Below are positions 18,873-28,728 of a stretch of DNA of 64,000 nt, piece by piece. Position 1 is the first letter of the stretch, and every line of letters begins with the position of its first letter. A program made the translations under genes and the position numbers. The notes under the pieces are model-generated. The model was not told the origin of the DNA. It made no database searches and saw nothing but the letters and a program-made list of their open reading frames with translations. Source of the DNA: Kiritimatiellota bacterium B12222 (GTDB taxonomy: Bacteria; Verrucomicrobiota; Kiritimatiellia; SS1-B-03-39; UBA6053); contig CP120722.1 of assembly GCA_029719485.1 (NCBI GenBank), forward strand, positions 2,976,001 through 3,040,000, written 5' to 3'.

Positions 18873-19994
18873 ATGGCGACAAAGAAAAAAGGATTAGGAC
18901 GAGGACTCAATGCATTGATGCAACAAGGCACGGGTCCCGCCCCTCAAACACCCCCTCCCTCCAGTAAAAAAGCGACGCCAAAAGCGGCTCCTAAAAAAAC
19001 AGAGCGCAGCAAATCTGTCGCCAAAAAAGCAACGCCTGCCAAATCAGAAGCTAAATCTGCCCCCAAGCCTGAAGCCAAACTCGATCCCAAGGTCGCCCCA
19101 AAATCTGAACCCATACCGGAGTCAACACCAGAGCCTAAAGTGGCCGCTCCCGTTGAAGCAACAGTGAAGGAAGGCATTTCTGAAGTGGCAATCCATTTGA
19201 TTACCGCCAACCCCTATCAACCCCGCACACGCTTCGAAGAAGAAGGCTTAGAGGAGTTAACCCAATCCATTATTGAAATGGGTGTACTCAGTCCCCTGTT
19301 AGTGCGTCAACGTGCCGAAGACGGCATGGGATACCAATTGATCGCAGGGGAACGTCGTTTCAGGGCGGCACAACGTGCGGGTCTGAAAAAAGTGCCGGTG
19401 CTGTTACGTACCTTAAGCGACCAGGAAGCACTTGAAATTGCCTTGGTCGAAAACTTACAACGTCGTGACCTGAATATCATTGAAGAAGCCGAAGGATATC
19501 ACCGTTTAGCCGTAGAATTTAAAATGACCCAGGATGCGATTGCCAAAAGTGTGGGCAAAGGACGGGCAACCGTAGCCAATGCCATGCGATTGTTGGCACT
19601 GGCACCTTCCGTACGGGAATTGGTGTCAGATGGACGCCTCAGCAATGGACATGCAAAAGTGCTGTTGGCCTTAGAGCTTCCAGAAGAGCAAATCCTCTTG
19701 GCCAAAAACACCCTCAAAGAAAACTGGAGTGTGCGGGAACTGGAGCGTCAGATCAAAAAACGCCTCAATCCTGTAAAACCAAGAAGCTTAACATCGAAAA
19801 ATGATATTCCGGCAGATCATGTTCAGTTCCTCACAGACAAATTACATGAAAAATTCGGGACCAGTGTTCGCATTGTGCCCAGCAAGAGCTTGCCGAACGG
19901 CAAAAAGCAACGGGGTAAATTGGAGATCGATATCTACTCCAATGATGACCTCGATCGGGTCTTGGATCTGCTGGGACTCAGCGACGCGATGTAA
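18873..19994 (+). CDS. parB: Chromosome partitioning protein ParB
   Basis: A 373-residue ParB/Spo0J. The N-terminus MATKKKGLGRGLNALMQQ is the canonical ParA-interacting tail. A long Ala/Pro/Lys-rich linker (about 20-95) follows, then the CTPase/ParB domain with NPYQPRTRF, LIAGERRFRAAQRAGL and ENLQRRDLN. The KorB-like HTH is DAIAKSVGKGRATVANAMRL, and a C-terminal dimer domain closes it. It binds parS near the origin. No parA is adjacent, unlike the common parAB pair. ATG 18873 follows an AGGAAG-like site. Confidence 0.93.
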   Translation: MATKKKGLGRGLNALMQQGTGPAPQTPPPSSKKATPKAAPKKTERSKSVAKKATPAKSEAKSAPKPEAKLDPKVAPKSEPIPESTPEPKVAAPVEATVKEGISEVAIHLITANPYQPRTRFEEEGLEELTQSIIEMGVLSPLLVRQRAEDGMGYQLIAGERRFRAAQRAGLKKVPVLLRTLSDQEALEIALVENLQRRDLNIIEEAEGYHRLAVEFKMTQDAIAKSVGKGRATVANAMRLLALAPSVRELVSDGRLSNGHAKVLLALELPEEQILLAKNTLKENWSVRELERQIKKRLNPVKPRSLTSKNDIPADHVQFLTDKLHEKFGTSVRIVPSKSLPNGKKQRGKLEIDIYSNDDLDRVLDLLGLSDAM

Positions 19995-20063
19995 CAGAGC
20001 CCTGCCCCCTCACAGGCTCGCCTTTTTTATCTCACGGATTCCCGTCTCGCGACGCGAATATCT

Positions 20064-20555
20064 TTAGCGTGACTTCTTATCCAGCTTGATTGCGGCCGCG
20101 AAGAGCGCGTCACATTCCTGTTCCAACACGCCTCCAATCAATTCGCACTGAAGATCACCCTTCGCACGGGAGACCACTTCTTTCGCGGGCAAATCAATGT
20201 GACGGTAATCCAGTTCGCGAAGCGTTTGGATAGAACTTCCGTAGACCACTCGCGGTATACCCGTCCACAGAATTCCGCTCATACACATGGGACAGGGTTC
20301 TGCAGTCACATATAAAATACAATCCTGCCAACGCACATCGCCACCCGCTTTTCGGGTGGCTTCATGAATGACTTCCAACTCACTATGAGCCACCGGATTC
20401 CGGTAGGCACGGTTCACGGCGGTGGCGAGCACCTCCCCTTCCCGACTATCCAACAACAAGGCCCCGAAAGGGCGTTGAAGATTTTGACAGGCCGCTTCTA
20501 TGGCCTGTTTCATATAGGATTCGTGTTCGATTTCGAGGGAGGTTTCCTTGCTCAT
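20064..20555 (-). CDS. Cytidine/guanine-type nucleoside deaminase
   Basis: A 163-residue CDA-fold zinc hydrolase. The zinc motifs are HSELEVIHEA and PCPMCMSGILW (P-C-x-x-C). The length and the WTGIPRVVYGSS stretch fit small guanine deaminases or TadA-like enzymes. The second half (ELDYRHIDLPAKEVV) is closer to the GuaD/nucleotide deaminase branch than to TadA. It is a single gene, convergent to parB. Confidence 0.8.
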   Translation of the reverse strand: MSKETSLEIEHESYMKQAIEAACQNLQRPFGALLLDSREGEVLATAVNRAYRNPVAHSELEVIHEATRKAGGDVRWQDCILYVTAEPCPMCMSGILWTGIPRVVYGSSIQTLRELDYRHIDLPAKEVVSRAKGDLQCELIGGVLEQECDALFAAAIKLDKKSR

Positions 20556-20766
20556 GTCCCTAATGTATCCTGAAGCACCTCCGATGTCGAAAGTAAAAAG
20601 TCAGAGATCAAAATCGGCCACTTTCAGATCATAAATTCCACAGCTTGCCACCCTCCATTCCCCTAGCAGAATGGGGAGTTTCGGGTTGAACCACGCGTAC
20701 ACTCCGCGAGTTCATTTATCGGAACTCATGAGTCGAGCCCTGATTCAAACGCATGAAATACTCGTC

Positions 20767-22236
20767 TTAATTCCGTGCGTCTTCAATCCGTTTGCGAAAG
20801 TATCGGGCCAATTTCAGGTATAACTCAGGACCGTCCACTGCGTCCTCTACACCAAAATCGATATTGGGATTGTCATTCACTTCAATCACCACTACCCGCT
20901 CGCCAATTTGCTTGAGGTCTACCCCATATAATCCGTCGCCCATAATTTTGGAGGCTTTTAAAGCCGTTTCAATGACCAAAGGTGGCACCTGATACAAAGG
21001 CACCGTATCTGCATTACCCTCCTGATCATTTTTCTCATCGGCCGCCCAGTTGTAAATTTGCCAGTGTCCTTCCGCCATATAATATTTACAGGCAAAGATG
21101 GGTTCATTTCCCAACACCCCAATTCGCCAGTCGTAATCGCTGGGCAAAAATTCTTGCGCAATAATGAGATCGGAGGATTTGAGCATTTCCTTTAGTTTGA
21201 TGAGTGCCGCAGCTTCATCTACACATTTATGCACGCCCAAGCTGAAGGCGCCATCAGGTTCTTTGAGCACACAGGGAAAGCTGATGTGAGCGAGGCCGTG
21301 GGCTTTAAGGTCACGTTTGGTGAGCACCCAGGTGCCTGGCGCAGGCAAGCCGGCCCGCTCTAAAGATTCAGCCAAAAAAATCTTATTAGCACTTTTCAAA
21401 ATCGACCAAGGATCATCTACCACGATCAACCCTTCTGCATGTGCCATGCGGGCCAATCGAAAGATGGCTTTATCCACGGCCGTGGTTTGACGGATAAATA
21501 CGGCATCAAATTCGTTAATGCGTCCGATGTCGCCCGTCTGAATTCTCTCCACATAAAAACCCGTACTGCGGGCCGCCTCTTCAAATAGCTGGAGTGCTTT
21601 TTCATTCGATGGTGGATGCGCTTCTTTGGGATCCACCACCATGGCCAAATCATAACTGTATTTCTTCCCGGGTGAACTGTGTCGTTCACGTTTTAAGATC
21701 ACTTCTCGCAAAGAGGATTGTAACAGGCTGCGCTCAGCATCCATGAGATGCTTGATATTGAGGGGACGAATGGAGGAGAGTTGCCAGCGCTGATCCTTGA
21801 TGGCAAAGCTGTACTCCATCATGGGCGCAGGAAAAAGCCGATAAAGGTCGCGCGCTAACTTGCTTACTCCGGCTGACGGAGATTTGCCACAAAATACACG
21901 AAAGGTGATTTCCTGCTCCTTTCGATCTTTAAACGCCTGTTTGATACAGTCCTCAATTTCTTCGGCAAAGGAACGTGCCACCATCAGCATGCGCACATCT
22001 CGAATGGTGGCCACACCTGGGCGGGGAACTTGCCCACGGGCTTCGGCCAACAGCGAGACGTAATACCCTAAGCTTTGATAACGATAGCTGTTGCAGAGAT
22101 TAAATACACGTACAGAACCTTTGGTTTCAGGGAAATCAGAGCTAAGATAATCCCGGGCCGAAATTACTTCAGCCGGCAAATCTTCAAAGGACCAGTGACG
22201 GGGATGGTCTACAATAATTAAGTTGCGAATGGTCAT
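20767..22236 (-). CDS. RimK-family ATP-grasp ligase
   Basis: A 489-residue ATP-grasp enzyme of the RimK-like group with an N-terminal RLAN-type domain (about 1-170; IVDHPRHWSFED, NLCNSYRYQSLGYYVSLLAEARG). The ATP-grasp core at about 280-480 has FPCVLKEPDGAFSLGVHK, LIAQEFLPSDYDWRIGVL and VVVIEVNDNPNIDFGVED (metal-binding Glu/Asn). Such enzymes add glutamate-like amino acids to proteins or metabolites; this subfamily's substrate is not established. It overlaps the upstream GNAT gene by four bases, so the two form a conserved-looking pair. Confidence 0.85.
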   Translation of the reverse strand: MTIRNLIIVDHPRHWSFEDLPAEVISARDYLSSDFPETKGSVRVFNLCNSYRYQSLGYYVSLLAEARGQVPRPGVATIRDVRMLMVARSFAEEIEDCIKQAFKDRKEQEITFRVFCGKSPSAGVSKLARDLYRLFPAPMMEYSFAIKDQRWQLSSIRPLNIKHLMDAERSLLQSSLREVILKRERHSSPGKKYSYDLAMVVDPKEAHPPSNEKALQLFEEAARSTGFYVERIQTGDIGRINEFDAVFIRQTTAVDKAIFRLARMAHAEGLIVVDDPWSILKSANKIFLAESLERAGLPAPGTWVLTKRDLKAHGLAHISFPCVLKEPDGAFSLGVHKCVDEAAALIKLKEMLKSSDLIIAQEFLPSDYDWRIGVLGNEPIFACKYYMAEGHWQIYNWAADEKNDQEGNADTVPLYQVPPLVIETALKASKIMGDGLYGVDLKQIGERVVVIEVNDNPNIDFGVEDAVDGPELYLKLARYFRKRIEDARN

Positions 22237-22709
22237 GCACGCTCAGCGGTTAGTCGTTTTTGTAAACGGAGCGCCCGAGTGTGGGGTCCGTAGTAATCAG
22301 GAAGTTCCGTTACCGGAAGAAAACCTTGGCGGAGATACCAAGAAATCAACTGAGGGTTATCGGCATCCGCTTCAAGGCGGAGAGAGGATTTATGGAGCGT
22401 GCGGGCACGCTGTTCGGCATGCGACATCAATCTTTCTCCTAAGCCCTGCCCTCGATACACTGACCGCACCGCCAAAGAATAAATCCGGATAGACTGAGGA
22501 CTCAGTAGCAAGGTCATCGCCGCCGCAATATCCGAGGTCGCAGTTGAATAAACCCACACTTCCTGAGAGGCACTGTTTAAACTTAAAGCCAAACTTCTTC
22601 GACTTTCCTGACGTTGGGGAGGAAAAACCTCCTGCTCTAATCCCAACAAAGATGAAAGATCCGCAGCGGAGGCGGAGCGAAGAATGAGAGAAGACGAGAG
22701 AGTCTGCAT
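22233..22709 (-). CDS. GNAT-family acetyltransferase
   Basis: A 158-residue N-acetyltransferase. The acetyl-CoA binding motif is visible as LAVRSVYRGQGLGERLMSHAE (Q/R-x-x-G-x-G/A), preceded by a beta strand IRIYSL and followed by LRLEADADNPQLISWYLRQGF. It is coupled (ATGA) to the RimK-like ligase, so the two probably act on the same substrate, as RimI/RimK-type pairs do. The substrate is unknown. Confidence 0.82.
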   Translation of the reverse strand: MQTLSSSLILRSASAADLSSLLGLEQEVFPPQRQESRRSLALSLNSASQEVWVYSTATSDIAAAMTLLLSPQSIRIYSLAVRSVYRGQGLGERLMSHAEQRARTLHKSSLRLEADADNPQLISWYLRQGFLPVTELPDYYGPHTRALRLQKRLTAERA

Positions 22710-22775
22710 GTGCCCTCATTTTGATCTGTCTTTTAGAAAAAGCAAATCACATCTTTCATCACAGGGACAAAAAAA

Positions 22776-22797
22776 AGACTCCGTAAAAACGGAGCCT
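22776..22797 (-). terminator. rpsD terminator
   Basis: An eight-base stem with one mismatch around GACTCCGT and ACGGAGCC. On the minus strand a run of T follows (A-run at 22767-22776). It lies 22 bases after the rpsD stop. Confidence 0.7.
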
Positions 22798-22818
22798 TTC
22801 TTTGCGTAAGCCTGAAGC

Positions 22819-23421
22819 TTATCGAGAGTAGAATTCCACCACGGTAGCGACATCGCCAATCACGGGGATTTCTTCACGACTAGGAACACTGCTTAAACGG
22901 CAGCTCAAGTCTGCTTCGTTGGTGGTCACATACGGAACTTTTTCCGCCATGGCCAACGCGTTTTTGAAGCAATCCATGGCTTTGCTCTTTTCACGAACTG
23001 AGATTTCGTCACCCATTTTCACTTGGAAACTAGGAACGTCAACTTTTTTGCCGTTTACGAGGAAATGACCATGGTTCACGTATTGGCGAGCCGCAAAGAT
23101 TGAGCGGGCAAAGCCAGCGCGCAATACAACGGTATCCAAACGAGATTCCAAAGACTGAATGAGAACATCAGGAGTAGGATCCTGACTACGTGAGGCTTTT
23201 TCATAAGCCAGACGGAGTTGTTTTTCACTCATGTTGTACTGGAAACGGATGCGTTGTTTCTCCATCAACTGACGACCGTAGTCAGACAATTTAGAAGGAC
23301 GACGTCCTTTACCGTGTTGACCGGGCGGATGGCCGCGGGTCTCCAGATATTTTTGGGACTTAGGGGTAATGGCAACGCCTAAACGGCGAGATTTTTTGGC
23401 TTTAGGACCACGATAGCTCAT
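22819..23421 (-). CDS. rpsD: 30S ribosomal protein S4
   Basis: A 200-residue S4 of the zinc-free (C-minus) type. Signatures are HPPGQHGKGRR, LSDYGRQLMEKQRIRFQYNMSEKQLR and the S4 RNA-binding motif SLESRLDTVVLRAGFARSIFAARQYVNHGHFLVNG (in pieces). It organises 16S rRNA early in assembly. The gene stands alone, away from the alpha operon, with its own terminator and a 127-base upstream gap that could hold an autoregulatory leader. Confidence 0.96.
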   Translation of the reverse strand: MSYRGPKAKKSRRLGVAITPKSQKYLETRGHPPGQHGKGRRPSKLSDYGRQLMEKQRIRFQYNMSEKQLRLAYEKASRSQDPTPDVLIQSLESRLDTVVLRAGFARSIFAARQYVNHGHFLVNGKKVDVPSFQVKMGDEISVREKSKAMDCFKNALAMAEKVPYVTTNEADLSCRLSSVPSREEIPVIGDVATVVEFYSR

Positions 23422-23548
23422 GCAGACTCCTGATAATTCATCAAAATAGGTTGTATTAATTAGGAAATTGGGTCGCTTCTTATATGTGCCCCGTCCTCGG
23501 TTGCAATCATAAAAAGGTAAAATTCATCAACTAAAAATCACGGACTTC

Positions 23549-25216
23549 CTAAAAGTCCCGCTGAGACAGCGCTCTATAACCCAACATCAAGGGGACACCA
23601 CCCGCAAAAGCGGATATAGAAACGATATAAATGCACGTAAAAAGGGTTATTACACCTTCCGGAAGCGCAAAAGTGGCACCTAGCACCATCATATGTGAAA
23701 TAATCCCAGGAATTAAAACCAAGAGGATGACAGTGAGCAAGGTGAGAATCAGATTTAAGGTTCCGCCGTATCCTGAAAGAATTTGAGCGGGGGTTTTAGG
23801 GCCTAATTCCATAAACATGGCCCCCAGTCCCGTGGACATACCCGCTAAAGCAAAAGCCACAGAGGGCATCAGGCAACGGCTGAGAATCAGGCTAGCATGC
23901 TCCACTTCCAACATGGCGTTGGACATCGCGGCCAGGCTGGTACCCACAAATGTTAACGCGATGGTCGCCAAGAAAAATTTATTAAGCATTAATCGCCCTA
24001 GTGAAGTGGGTGCCAGCCCCACCATCCACAGCGTACGAGACTCCAAGCTCATTTGTGGAAACACAAAACGAGCGCTCAAGGAACTCATGACCGCAGACAG
24101 ACTGAACATATTCAGAAAGGCGATCAAATTGCTCCACACCGGATCCAAGTCGTTGTAACCCAAAGAGCCTAAATTTAAAAAGTAGAGCGCCAAGAGCCCA
24201 AAGAAGATCAGAAATTGCGTCCACTGACTCGGGTCCCGTATAAAAATAAGCACATCTTTGATGCCGTAAGCGCGCAGTGAACTATGACCGGGAAAAACGG
24301 CCTGAAGGGTTCGCGACGGCCAAGACGCTTGACGGGCCAACACATTGGACCCCACCAATTGACGTTGCAAGGTTTGTGGATAGATCACACTGCCCAAACG
24401 AGCCAAGAACAAAAACAACACCCCTACGGAACTGGCCAATAACACCAAAAAGATCCCTCCCCTTAGGGGATCGTTATTCGCAAAAGACAAAATCCCCTGC
24501 GCCATCCAACTGTTGGGCATCAACGGATAAGAAGCCAGCTGTAGACCGGGGACAAAATTGACCAGAACCATCATGTCTTCATTCTGATTGGCCTGCAATT
24601 CCCTTACATAACCCGCGGCGGAATAGGTCGCATACAATAAAGCCAAAAAGCCCAATAAACCCAAGGTGCGTCCTCGAGGAACAAATCGTACCACCAAGAG
24701 CATAAGCAATACCCCCAAGCCTGAGCAGAGCATCACGAACGGAATGGAAAACAACAAGGACCACAGCAACATGAGCAAATTCCACTCTCGGTAAAAGCCA
24801 AAGGCACCGATGAAAGGAATAATAATAAAGAAAAAAGCCCAACTGCTCATTAAAGTACTTTTCACCAAGCTGTAATAGAACAAATCCCGCATAGGGACCG
24901 GCCAAGTGAGCAAGCGTCGTACCTCAGGGGTTTGAAAGAGATTGGCATATCCCGTGACTGCGCCGGAGAGCATCAGCATGAAACCCAGGCCCATAAAAAA
25001 CAAGGTGAAAAGCCGAGGCACCAAAAAGAAAGCCGCGCCACCCAAGCGGTACAAGAAATCAAAGCCTTCATAAAACAACCAGCTGAGACTGGCCAACCAG
25101 CAGATGCTAAACGATCCAATTAAAATAACTTTCAGTTTGGGTTGCTCATGCACCAGACGCACAGCACTTTGCAGCTCAAATAAATGGTTCCGGATGAGTA
25201 AGGTAGCAGCGCGCAT
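23549..25216 (-). CDS. ABC-2 type exporter permease
   Basis: A 555-residue integral membrane protein with about 10-12 hydrophobic segments and no ATPase motif. The layout, with a large central loop (about 270-330, with IYPQTLQRQL and HSSLRAYGIKDVLIFIRDPSQW), resembles putative ABC exporter permeases of the EcsB/YhaP kind. It starts five bases after the ATPase gene, with which it must form the transporter. The substrate is unknown. Confidence 0.8.
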   Translation of the reverse strand: MRAATLLIRNHLFELQSAVRLVHEQPKLKVILIGSFSICWLASLSWLFYEGFDFLYRLGGAAFFLVPRLFTLFFMGLGFMLMLSGAVTGYANLFQTPEVRRLLTWPVPMRDLFYYSLVKSTLMSSWAFFFIIIPFIGAFGFYREWNLLMLLWSLLFSIPFVMLCSGLGVLLMLLVVRFVPRGRTLGLLGFLALLYATYSAAGYVRELQANQNEDMMVLVNFVPGLQLASYPLMPNSWMAQGILSFANNDPLRGGIFLVLLASSVGVLFLFLARLGSVIYPQTLQRQLVGSNVLARQASWPSRTLQAVFPGHSSLRAYGIKDVLIFIRDPSQWTQFLIFFGLLALYFLNLGSLGYNDLDPVWSNLIAFLNMFSLSAVMSSLSARFVFPQMSLESRTLWMVGLAPTSLGRLMLNKFFLATIALTFVGTSLAAMSNAMLEVEHASLILSRCLMPSVAFALAGMSTGLGAMFMELGPKTPAQILSGYGGTLNLILTLLTVILLVLIPGIISHMMVLGATFALPEGVITLFTCIYIVSISAFAGGVPLMLGYRALSQRDF

Positions 25217-25221
25217 AATAA

Positions 25222-25941
25222 TTAGTGAAGCGTCAGTTCCAAAAAGAGATCTTCGAGACGATTCATACCGGGCGTGGCCGTATTGAGTTCGTCCAAGGTA
25301 CCGCAGGCGACCAATTCTCCATGGTCAATAATGCCAATGCGATCACCTATCTCTTCGGCGATGGCCAGAATGTGGGTGGTCATCAGCACGGTCATGCCTC
25401 TTCGGGTATGCTCACGTAACAAATCTTTGATTAAGCGAATGCTATGAGGGTCCAGACCGATAAAGGGCTCGTCAACCAGCAACACCTTGGGTTCGTGCAT
25501 TAAGGTGGCCGCGTAGATCACGCGCTGACGCATTCCATGAGACAAATCACGGTTCAAGGTATGAGCCCGATCGGTCATGCCAAAAATTTCTAACATTCTG
25601 GGCGCTTTCTCTCGTACATCTTCGCGCGACATCTGGTACAAGTCCCCTGTAAACAACAGAAATTCCATGGGAGTCAATCGTTCGTAGATAAAAGGCATGT
25701 CAGGAATGTAGCCGACCTGACTCCTCGCTTTGACAGGTTCTTTTGCCGCATCAATATCGGCAAGAATGATCCGGCCTGTGTCTGGTTTAACCAACCCGGT
25801 CATCATCTTGATACTCGTCGTTTTCCCTGCTCCGTTAGGCCCCAAAAAACAAAACAACTCCCCCGAAGGCACTTCTAAACACAATTCATTTACGGCGTGG
25901 AGCTGACCATAATGTTTATTCAAATTTTCAAGTCGAATCAT
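25222..25941 (-). CDS. ABC transporter ATP-binding protein
   Basis: A 239-residue nucleotide-binding subunit. Walker A is FLGPNGAGKTTSIKM, the signature is LSHGMRQRVIYAATL, Walker B is VLLVDEPFIGLDP and the H-loop is MTTHILA. The sequence is of the CcmA/DrrA type that drives ABC-2 exporters. It is the middle gene of a three-gene operon and overlaps the upstream gene by four bases. Confidence 0.92.
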   Translation of the reverse strand: MIRLENLNKHYGQLHAVNELCLEVPSGELFCFLGPNGAGKTTSIKMMTGLVKPDTGRIILADIDAAKEPVKARSQVGYIPDMPFIYERLTPMEFLLFTGDLYQMSREDVREKAPRMLEIFGMTDRAHTLNRDLSHGMRQRVIYAATLMHEPKVLLVDEPFIGLDPHSIRLIKDLLREHTRRGMTVLMTTHILAIAEEIGDRIGIIDHGELVACGTLDELNTATPGMNRLEDLFLELTLH

Positions 25942-26813
25942 AAGGTACCCGGGAGTTTAATAAAGGAGGATAAGGAGTCAGTGCTCATGAGTGTTAAAGG
26001 ATCTAAGTAATTGCCTTGAGGTATTTTCATCGCATGACTGGCTTCACTTAAAACAAATTCGACCCCAAAAGGGGTATCCTGCCGCACAATGCGCCCGTAC
26101 TCATCGACTTCCGCATGAAGAATCATCTCACCGATTTTCATTTCCACCTGAGTCACTTCCAACAGTTTGTCTTCACCGGGCAACAATTGCTGCGAGGTAG
26201 AGATACCTTTAATCGCCACCGTATGTAACTCACCGCTCATGGAAAAAGGGTCTAGGGTGCGGATATTCACTTCACCGCCCACTTTGACCGTTCTCAACCC
26301 CGCGTCCATTAAGGGAGAAGAGATAACCGCGCCTCTGGGAATATCAATTTGGCGCAGGATCTTAAAATCGTTAAACTGAACCGACATTTCAAATTTCTTG
26401 GACTCTGCGATGGGAAGAATGGAAAGTCGGCCTGAGTGCTCCCCGAGGGAAAAAGTCGACAAACTGGCAACTAATTTCTGGCGGGCATCCAATTTCACTT
26501 CGCTATTCAAACGCAACAAAGACAATTCACCATAGATGCGCATGCGCAACAAGAGTTGCGTGTTCAACAACAATTGCTCTTCGCCTTCACTTTCAACCAT
26601 CTCAATGGATGAATTCACGTAACCCACATGCTTTCCGCCCGATTCCACTTTCATCCACGTATCGCGCAAGGCAGGCAAATGACGTGCCAGCTCTCTATAC
26701 CCATCGACAGTGTCATCAAAAAGATGAGGGAAAGCCTCATAGCGAATCAACCACCCAAAGGTTCCCATCCACACGAGAAGAATAAAGAATTTTACCACGG
26801 CATTCAGATACAT
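25938..26813 (-). CDS. Exporter-operon protein with one N-terminal membrane anchor
   Basis: A 291-residue protein not recognised as a family. One membrane segment (about 8-24) is followed by a roughly 260-residue beta-rich exported part with alternating hydrophobics and no cysteines. It is first in the operon and coupled to the ATPase by an ATGA overlap, so it is probably an extracytoplasmic partner of the exporter, or a protein whose substrate is exported. The 113-base gap to mrp carries the divergent promoters. Confidence 0.6.
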   Translation of the reverse strand: MYLNAVVKFFILLVWMGTFGWLIRYEAFPHLFDDTVDGYRELARHLPALRDTWMKVESGGKHVGYVNSSIEMVESEGEEQLLLNTQLLLRMRIYGELSLLRLNSEVKLDARQKLVASLSTFSLGEHSGRLSILPIAESKKFEMSVQFNDFKILRQIDIPRGAVISSPLMDAGLRTVKVGGEVNIRTLDPFSMSGELHTVAIKGISTSQQLLPGEDKLLEVTQVEMKIGEMILHAEVDEYGRIVRQDTPFGVEFVLSEASHAMKIPQGNYLDPLTLMSTDSLSSFIKLPGTL

Positions 26814-26925
26814 ACCTTACCATAAATGCAAGGAGACATCTGCACAAGCATTCAACACTCCTTTTCACAATAAATTACCTGCACTGCACTCTTGAAGTTC
26901 ACCGCTTCACTTATACAGGAAGAGC

Positions 26926-28035
26926 ATGTCAAATAAAGAACCCACACAATTCCCTGCGTTGGCAGGTGTACAACGCATTCTCGCAGTCTCCAGTTGCAAA
27001 GGGGGTGTCGGCAAGTCCACTACAGCGGTGAACACCGCTCTCGCCCTCTCCCGTTATGGATTGCGCGTGGGATTGCTCGATGCCGACATCTACGGGCCCA
27101 GCCTCCCCACTCTCCTCCGTCCACAAGAAACCACTTTATTCCAAACCGAAGAAGGTCTGATCTTACCGCTGGACTGTCAAGGCATGAAGGTGATGTCTTT
27201 TGGCTGGATTGATCCCGATCAACAACGGGGAGCCGCCATTTTGCGTGGCCCCATGGTGTCACAAGTCGTCAGCCAATTGGCTACCCGGGTGGCATGGGGC
27301 GAGCTGGATTATCTGGTGATTGACTTCCCACCAGGCACGGGAGACATCCAATTGACCCTCACCCAACAATTGCCTATTGATGCGGCCGTAATTGTCACCA
27401 CCCCTCAAGACTTGAGTTTTGTGGATGTGGTCAAAGGTATTCAAATGTTTGATACCGTGAAAGTTCCCACCGTAGCAGTGGTGGAAAACATGAGTTACTT
27501 CGAATGCGGATCCTGCAAAGAGAAACACCGTATTTTTGGAGAAGGTGCCCGCGAAAAATTGATCCAGCAGTTTGGGTTTGAACATACCTTTGAACTCCCC
27601 TTGGATCCCCGTTTGTCCAAGATGAGTGACGATGGACTGCCCATGGTGGCCAAATTGCCTGAAGATCCGGTTTCCCGCATCTATTACGATATCGCAGAAA
27701 AAGTGCATGGCGAAATCAACCGCCTGCAACAGGAAAACCCTGGAATTCCTTCGCTGAGCTACAATGTAGGTCAAAACTGTGAATTAACTTATCCCGATGG
27801 CCGCATTGTAGAGATTCCACCTTTTGAATTACGCTACGCCTGCAAATGCGCAGCCTGCGTTAGCGAATACACGGGCGAGCAAATCGTTAAACGTGAAGAT
27901 ATTGATCCCGATGTTTACCCCACAGAAATTTTACCTGTGGGACAATACGCCGCCAGCGTCAAATGGAGCGATGAACATCGTTCCTCCATCTATCCCTACG
28001 ATTATCTCCAAGAAAAATTTGACCCACAACCATAA
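26926..28035 (+). CDS. Mrp/NBP35-family Fe-S carrier ATPase with C-terminal DUF971
   Basis: A 369-residue ParA-like ATPase. The P-loop is SCKGGVGKSTTAVN, the deviant Walker A of Mrp/NBP35. VIDFPPGTGDIQLTL is the switch region, and CGSC (about 195-198) is the bridging Fe-S cluster motif. Residues about 280-360 are a DUF971 domain with several Cys (CKCAAC). Mrp assembles and hands on 4Fe-4S clusters; fusion to DUF971 is seen in Verrucomicrobiota and some other phyla. Confidence 0.9.
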   Translation: MSNKEPTQFPALAGVQRILAVSSCKGGVGKSTTAVNTALALSRYGLRVGLLDADIYGPSLPTLLRPQETTLFQTEEGLILPLDCQGMKVMSFGWIDPDQQRGAAILRGPMVSQVVSQLATRVAWGELDYLVIDFPPGTGDIQLTLTQQLPIDAAVIVTTPQDLSFVDVVKGIQMFDTVKVPTVAVVENMSYFECGSCKEKHRIFGEGAREKLIQQFGFEHTFELPLDPRLSKMSDDGLPMVAKLPEDPVSRIYYDIAEKVHGEINRLQQENPGIPSLSYNVGQNCELTYPDGRIVEIPPFELRYACKCAACVSEYTGEQIVKREDIDPDVYPTEILPVGQYAASVKWSDEHRSSIYPYDYLQEKFDPQP

Positions 28036-28053
28036 TAGCGGGACTATAAGGGT

Positions 28054-28728
28054 ATGCAAATTATAGAAACCCTTGGTATTATTTTTCTGATCGTCACCAG
28101 TCATGGTCAAATGGAAAACGGCAAAGCTACCGGTCTTTGGCTGGAAGAATTTGCTGTGCCATACGAAATATTTGTAGATGCCGGATATACCGTCTACGTC
28201 TTGAGTCCTGAAGGAGGGGAAGCGCCGATCGACCCGCGTAGCTTGCCCGAAACCCCTACCGAGCAAGAACAAAAAGCCATCGAACAATTGAAGCATACCC
28301 TGGCGCTCAAGGACTATCATGGTGTTCCTCCTGATGCTCTATTTTTTGCAGGTGGACACGGAACCATGTTCGACTTTCCTACCGATCCTACTGTTCAGGA
28401 ATGGATCAAAGGAGCTCTTGCACAAGAACTCCCGCTGGCATTGGTCTGTCATGGACCCGCCGCATTGGTGGGGGCCACCAACGCAGAGGGAGAATCCTTC
28501 ATTAAAGGGAAAAAAGTGACTGGATTCAGTAATGCAGAAGAAGAAGCCGTCAACCTCACCGAGGAAATGCCTTTCTTGCTGGAAACGAAACTCAAGGAAT
28601 TAGGTGCAACCTACTCCTCGGCGGAAAACTTCACACCCTATGTGGTTGTCGATGGCTTTTTGATTACCGGCCAAAATCCACCCTCCAGTGCCGCAGTGGC
28701 CACAGAACTGATCCGATTACTCAAATAA
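28054..28728 (+). CDS. DJ-1/PfpI family protein (Hsp31-like)
   Basis: A 224-residue class I glutamine-amidotransferase-like protein. The nucleophile elbow is ALVCHGPAAL with the active Cys in V-C-H-G. GLWLEEFAVPYEIFVDAGY and ALFFAGGHGTMFDFP match Hsp31/YajL-type glyoxalases and deglycases. The catalytic Glu near GLWLEE is present. It lies 18 bases after mrp on the same strand and may be co-transcribed. The 3' ends with the next convergent gene overlap by 12 bases. Confidence 0.85.
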   Translation: MQIIETLGIIFLIVTSHGQMENGKATGLWLEEFAVPYEIFVDAGYTVYVLSPEGGEAPIDPRSLPETPTEQEQKAIEQLKHTLALKDYHGVPPDALFFAGGHGTMFDFPTDPTVQEWIKGALAQELPLALVCHGPAALVGATNAEGESFIKGKKVTGFSNAEEEAVNLTEEMPFLLETKLKELGATYSSAENFTPYVVVDGFLITGQNPPSSAAVATELIRLLK

